A stretch of 64,000 bases of DNA from Phycisphaerales bacterium. GTDB lineage: Bacteria; Planctomycetota; Phycisphaerae; Phycisphaerales; SM1A02. Both the position numbers and the translations under genes were made by a program. The notes beneath the pieces were generated by a model. The model had not been told where the DNA came from. It ran no database searches and saw only the letters and a program-made list of their open reading frames with translations. The stretch is taken from NCBI GenBank assembly GCA_014238785.1, contig JABAAL010000008.1, forward strand, positions 1-64,000, written 5' to 3'. Shown here piece after piece: positions 60,851-64,000 of this stretch (position 1 is the stretch's first letter; each line of letters opens with the position of its first letter).

Positions 60851-61696
60851 TTATGCGGCGCGGAGCTGTTCGCGTTGTTGGATAGCAACGGCGCGAGTAA
60901 TTTGTTGTGTGACAAAACGTTTATGTGATGGATTGAAAGAAAAGTCAAACATCAAACCCATGTATGTTGTATTTCCCGCTTCAAGATGCCAATGCATCAA
61001 CTTCGCCGTCACACAAAGTGGCGGTGAATCCAAGCCCGGTAGCGGAAATCGCAACCAATGTAAACGGTGACGACCAATACCACTTGCTTCGCCTGCAGGA
61101 ACTTGCAACCCCACACCCCCACCACCCATATTAACCAACGTCGCTTTAAAAGCAGGTCCAACATCAGGCATCACATTTTGCTCGGGCAACGCTTCTGGAC
61201 TTAGGTCTCCGCTGATGTGACGCTCCATTCTCAATTGACACATACGTTCTGACAAAACGACAGAACGTGGATCAAGTAATGGCCAAGCGGAAATCTCTGG
61301 CAACTCCAAAGAGTCGGTCGTTATTCTGTAATCTCGTCGACGTTGACACCGTTCAACTGTATTAGGCATACGCAAGCGCAATCCAAGACCATCTCGGCCA
61401 TTCGATCGATGTGCAACACTCCCCAAACAATTCGTTCGAAACATCCAACGATTCTGCCCTATTGCAATAATTCCAAGTAGCGCCACGCCTTCTTCCAGCG
61501 GAAGCGGCTCACCGGCAGCAGTTGGCATCTCCACCAAAATCTCGTTTTCACTCAATGAAATAAGTTTTGCCCTCCAGATAAAATCCCGACCGGTGGGTCC
61601 ATTTGGTGCAAGAGCAACTTGCAAGGATCCTTTGTGATCAACAAGTTGTTGAAGGCATCGACGCCATCCAGTTGTTCGTGAGCGTTGTGCTGGCAT
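60851..61696 (-). CDS. PilZ-domain protein (YcgR-like)
   Basis: 281 residues. An N-terminal beta-barrel-like part is followed by a PilZ domain whose entry QRRRDYRI carries the RxxxR c-di-GMP-binding arginines; the second motif (D/NxSxxG type) appears as VNMGGGGVGLQV. Binding of c-di-GMP normally alters motility or surface polymers. CGGAGAT is upstream of ATG 61696. The N-terminal positioning suggests a YcgR-type layout. Adjacent genes do not reveal its partner. Confidence 0.85.
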   Translation of the reverse strand: MPAQRSRTTGWRRCLQQLVDHKGSLQVALAPNGPTGRDFIWRAKLISLSENEILVEMPTAAGEPLPLEEGVALLGIIAIGQNRWMFRTNCLGSVAHRSNGRDGLGLRLRMPNTVERCQRRRDYRITTDSLELPEISAWPLLDPRSVVLSERMCQLRMERHISGDLSPEALPEQNVMPDVGPAFKATLVNMGGGGVGLQVPAGEASGIGRHRLHWLRFPLPGLDSPPLCVTAKLMHWHLEAGNTTYMGLMFDFSFNPSHKRFVTQQITRAVAIQQREQLRAA

Positions 61697-61796
61697 AAAA
61701 CTAATCTCCGTAGTAAAAAGGTGTAGAAGAATTCAACCAATCGTCCTTTGAATCTACTCAAGCAAGTTCTTCACCTAAAATACGCCTTCTCAGGCC

Positions 61797-62471
61797 TCAC
61801 ACAGCCCGCATGACCAGTATTGCCCCTGCAACCGGTACTTCAGGTGCCGATAAATCCGCTAAACGAGCCGCTAATTGCATTGCACCCATCGTCCAAAGTC
61901 GCACTCGTTCATCGATCTCCTTCAATTCCCAACACTCCACATCTACCTCTTCCCCCTCTCGAATCGCAAATACCGCATCATTTTCTGCCCAGACAAACTG
62001 CAAAGAGCCCTCCTCGTTCACACCATTTGCCCAACTTCCTTGCGCAACCTCCGGCCACAAGTCCCCTGGAATATCATCCAAAATAATAACTCCTCCCGAG
62101 CGAAGCGATTTCTTAAATACCTTGAGTGCTTCTACCGCTTCTTCAACATCGTGTAACAACATGAAAGTTTGGCCGCAGCAAACTATCGTGTCAACTGGCT
62201 CTGATAGTGGAAGAATATCAAACAAACTACCCTCGAGTAATTCCGCATCAATCACTGCCTCAGAACACTGCGCAGCACAAGCGCTCATTGCAGTAGGGTC
62301 AACATCAATTCCAACAACACGATGCCCAGCGACCGCCATTGGAATGAGAAGACGACCATCACCGCAGCCGATATCGACCACATCCAGTGGCGTATCGCCA
62401 AGCAATTCTATAATAGATTTAATTTGTATGACGGATTGCTCATGATCCATCGGAAGCCAATCGTTCATCAT
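61797..62471 (-). CDS. Class I SAM-dependent methyltransferase
   Basis: 224 residues. VVDIGCGDGRLLIPMAVAGH is the SAM-binding glycine loop (motif I), VVGIDVDPTAMSAC motif II, and the later LLHDVEEAVEALK, GGVIILDDIPGDLW follow the fold. The substrate is not apparent. ATG 62471 overlaps the stop of the transglutaminase gene (ATGA); a second ATG follows directly at 62468. Confidence 0.85.
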   Translation of the reverse strand: MMNDWLPMDHEQSVIQIKSIIELLGDTPLDVVDIGCGDGRLLIPMAVAGHRVVGIDVDPTAMSACAAQCSEAVIDAELLEGSLFDILPLSEPVDTIVCCGQTFMLLHDVEEAVEALKVFKKSLRSGGVIILDDIPGDLWPEVAQGSWANGVNEEGSLQFVWAENDAVFAIREGEEVDVECWELKEIDERVRLWTMGAMQLAARLADLSAPEVPVAGAILVMRAV

Positions 62472-64000
62472 CTTTTATCCTTTTGCAATAATGCTTCGAA
62501 GCGATGTACCGCCTGCATAAGTTTCAAACGCTCTCCTCTACTTGGCCTATAACTACCAAACCGTATTTGATAATATGTTTCTGTCAATGATATGGCCAAT
62601 GTAGATGATTCACCCTCTAAAGACAAAGATTCTACCCACGTTCGCGCTGGCACAAATACAGGACGCACCTTGCCTAAACGAAAAAGTGCTCGTTGTACGC
62701 GAGCATAAAACTCCATGTGCACCGCTGGAATATCTTCTTGCGTAGACAAGGAAATCGACAAAATATTTTCCGTCCTTCGCCTTCGCCAACGAATAAGTAA
62801 CATGGATGTTCCTGCAAGAGCCAGCGCACCCATGGCTAGATCTATCCACAACCTTTCGACTGCACCTATATCAAACCAATCAACGAGCCAAGAATATGCC
62901 CTTCTACTTTGCTCAAGTAGCTCTGATGTATGATTTCGCCAAAAAGGAGCAACAAAACCCAACAGTTTCCCTTGTGCGAGGGCATCGTATCCAATTACAT
63001 TCGCAGTCCACGCCGCCTCCCACCTCTGCCATTCATAACGAATTCGTTGCGTAAAAGTCATTGCCATTTGTTGTGTTGGAGAACCAGCAGCTGTTGGTGT
63101 TGGATCAAATGTAACCCATGCCATCGGCTCCGACTCTACTTCTACCCAAGCGTGGGCGTCTCGTTCAAGCACAATATATTTACTTGTCATGGTGTCCCAC
63201 CGCTCAACATAAAAACCTGTAACTATTCGTGCGGGCAAATCTACCGTGTCACACAGTGCAACCATCGCAGCTGCAAAAAATTCGCAATGTCCCTGTTTAT
63301 GTGTAAACAAAAAAGTTGCAACTGGATCCTCATCCTCTTCGAAAGCCACTCGATCAACAACGGTAAGAGAAGAAACGTCCGTGGTGTATCGGAACTCATC
63401 AGATTGAAGATACGAAGCAAACACCCTTGCAACTTGCATATTCACAAGAGGGTTCTTTTGTATCTCACTTGCTTGTAACCCAGCATCGTCTAAAAGTTGT
63501 ATTGCCAAATCTCGAACATCATCATTCGAATAAAAATAACGTTTTTGTCTAGAAGAAGAAGTTACCGTTTTTTCAAAATCAACTTCTACACGGTAACGCC
63601 TAAGCTTCGGCGAACCCAAACTTAGCCTCATAGTCGAATTCATTGTGTTTAACGAAATTCTTGTAGGCGGCGTTGTTTCAAGCGAGATTGGTCTATACAA
63701 CGAGTACAAAATATTTACTGGTTGTTGCAACTCTACTTCCATAAATATTGTTTGGCGGTCCGATTCGGTTTCTATCGGAGTCATTTTCGATTCTGATGTA
63801 AGCACTGTTGACCTCATGTGCATAGATGCTTCCCACACACCGTCACCAAGATATGCGTCAAGAACTTTTCCCCTCAACCGTAATCCTTGGGTCATCTGGA
63901 TTGGCGTACCTGACGCGTCTCGCAGTGAAACAGTCATGACTTGTCTTGTGCTCAGTAAAATATCACGTTCGGGATGTAACTCAATTCGTTCAAGACCACT
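62468..64000 (-). CDS. DUF3488/TgpA-type transglutaminase (partial, N-terminus outside window)
   Basis: 511 residues are visible and the frame is open to the window edge (a local ATG at 63937 is unlikely to be the start). The transglutaminase core holds the triad: Cys in KQGHCEFFAAAMVAL, His in DAHAWVEVE and Asp in FDPTP. A membrane helix follows near visible residues 388-407, then a C-terminal domain (DUF4129-like position). TgpA proteins have an N-terminal bundle of helices, here cut off. The domain faces the periplasm. The methyltransferase gene overlaps its stop. Confidence 0.85.
   Translation of the reverse strand, partial: SGLERIELHPERDILLSTRQVMTVSLRDASGTPIQMTQGLRLRGKVLDAYLGDGVWEASMHMRSTVLTSESKMTPIETESDRQTIFMEVELQQPVNILYSLYRPISLETTPPTRISLNTMNSTMRLSLGSPKLRRYRVEVDFEKTVTSSSRQKRYFYSNDDVRDLAIQLLDDAGLQASEIQKNPLVNMQVARVFASYLQSDEFRYTTDVSSLTVVDRVAFEEDEDPVATFLFTHKQGHCEFFAAAMVALCDTVDLPARIVTGFYVERWDTMTSKYIVLERDAHAWVEVESEPMAWVTFDPTPTAAGSPTQQMAMTFTQRIRYEWQRWEAAWTANVIGYDALAQGKLLGFVAPFWRNHTSELLEQSRRAYSWLVDWFDIGAVERLWIDLAMGALALAGTSMLLIRWRRRRTENILSISLSTQEDIPAVHMEFYARVQRALFRLGKVRPVFVPARTWVESLSLEGESSTLAISLTETYYQIRFGSYRPSRGERLKLMQAVHRFEALLQKDKR

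Noticed and set aside
1-64000. CRISPR arrays, insertion sequences, prophage or integron elements
   Set aside because: No spaced direct repeats of suitable length, no transposase or integrase products, and no paired terminal repeats were seen.

Overview
The window reads as a compact, gene-dense chromosomal segment of a Gram-negative bacterium, most likely a marine planctomycete of the Phycisphaerae type. This is an inference from several traits. There is a Ser/Thr kinase fused to WD40 repeats, a secreted protein with a PEP-CTERM-like tail, and a MutL/DUF6754 membrane operon. LPS genes (lpxB, a PagL-like deacylase), DapF and a DUF3488-type transglutaminase are also present. Base composition is moderate, genes are packed on both strands, and operons are stitched together by 4-base stop/start overlaps. 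I see no insertion sequence, prophage, CRISPR array or rRNA operon.

Layout. 1-2.5 kb: a cut-off YkgJ-type cysteine cluster protein, then a sodium:alanine symporter with a small membrane protein. 2.5-12.7 kb: lpxB, aspS, a decayed AsnB-like protein, a dicarboxylate/glutamate symporter, trxB, a secreted unknown, alanine dehydrogenase and a cysteine desulfurase-like enzyme. 12.7-23.8 kb: an MscS channel, a PEP-CTERM-like protein, and a plus-strand operon of MauE-thioredoxin fusion, M20 peptidase, large membrane protein and ABC ATPase, followed by nadK, serS and tilS. 23.8-29 kb: dapF, an M48 peptidase, a lipoprotein, a NifU-domain protein, csrA, a candidate structured RNA and mraZ. 29-36.6 kb: a flavin reductase-like protein, a four-gene envelope operon (DUF2752, two lipoproteins, a glycosyltransferase-like protein), parA, aroB and tRNA-Glu. 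36.6-43.7 kb: a PagL-like protein and the fatty-acid cluster rpmF-plsX-fabH-fabD-lipoprotein-fabG-acpP-fabF. 44-51.6 kb: an eight-gene membrane operon around a MutL-type ATPase. 51.7-64 kb: birA, nadC, WD40 kinase, HIT protein, pyruvate phosphate dikinase, pabB, a PilZ protein, a methyltransferase and a transglutaminase running off the end.

Most worth a second look: (i) the eight-gene MutL/DUF6754 operon, a membrane machine with no assigned function and no B12 mutase genes in the window; (ii) a GC-rich minus-strand RNA beside csrA, with GGA motifs displayed in hairpin loops and a terminator, resembling the CsrA-sequestering RNAs of proteobacteria; (iii) a repeated geometry, TANNNT placed 6 (sometimes 7-8) nt before ATG, that predicts many leaderless mRNAs; (iv) three 10-bp-phased TGGGG boxes in front of an mraZ that has no division cluster behind it; (v) two enzyme-family proteins missing catalytic residues, an AsnB-like protein and a DapF with Cys to Ser.
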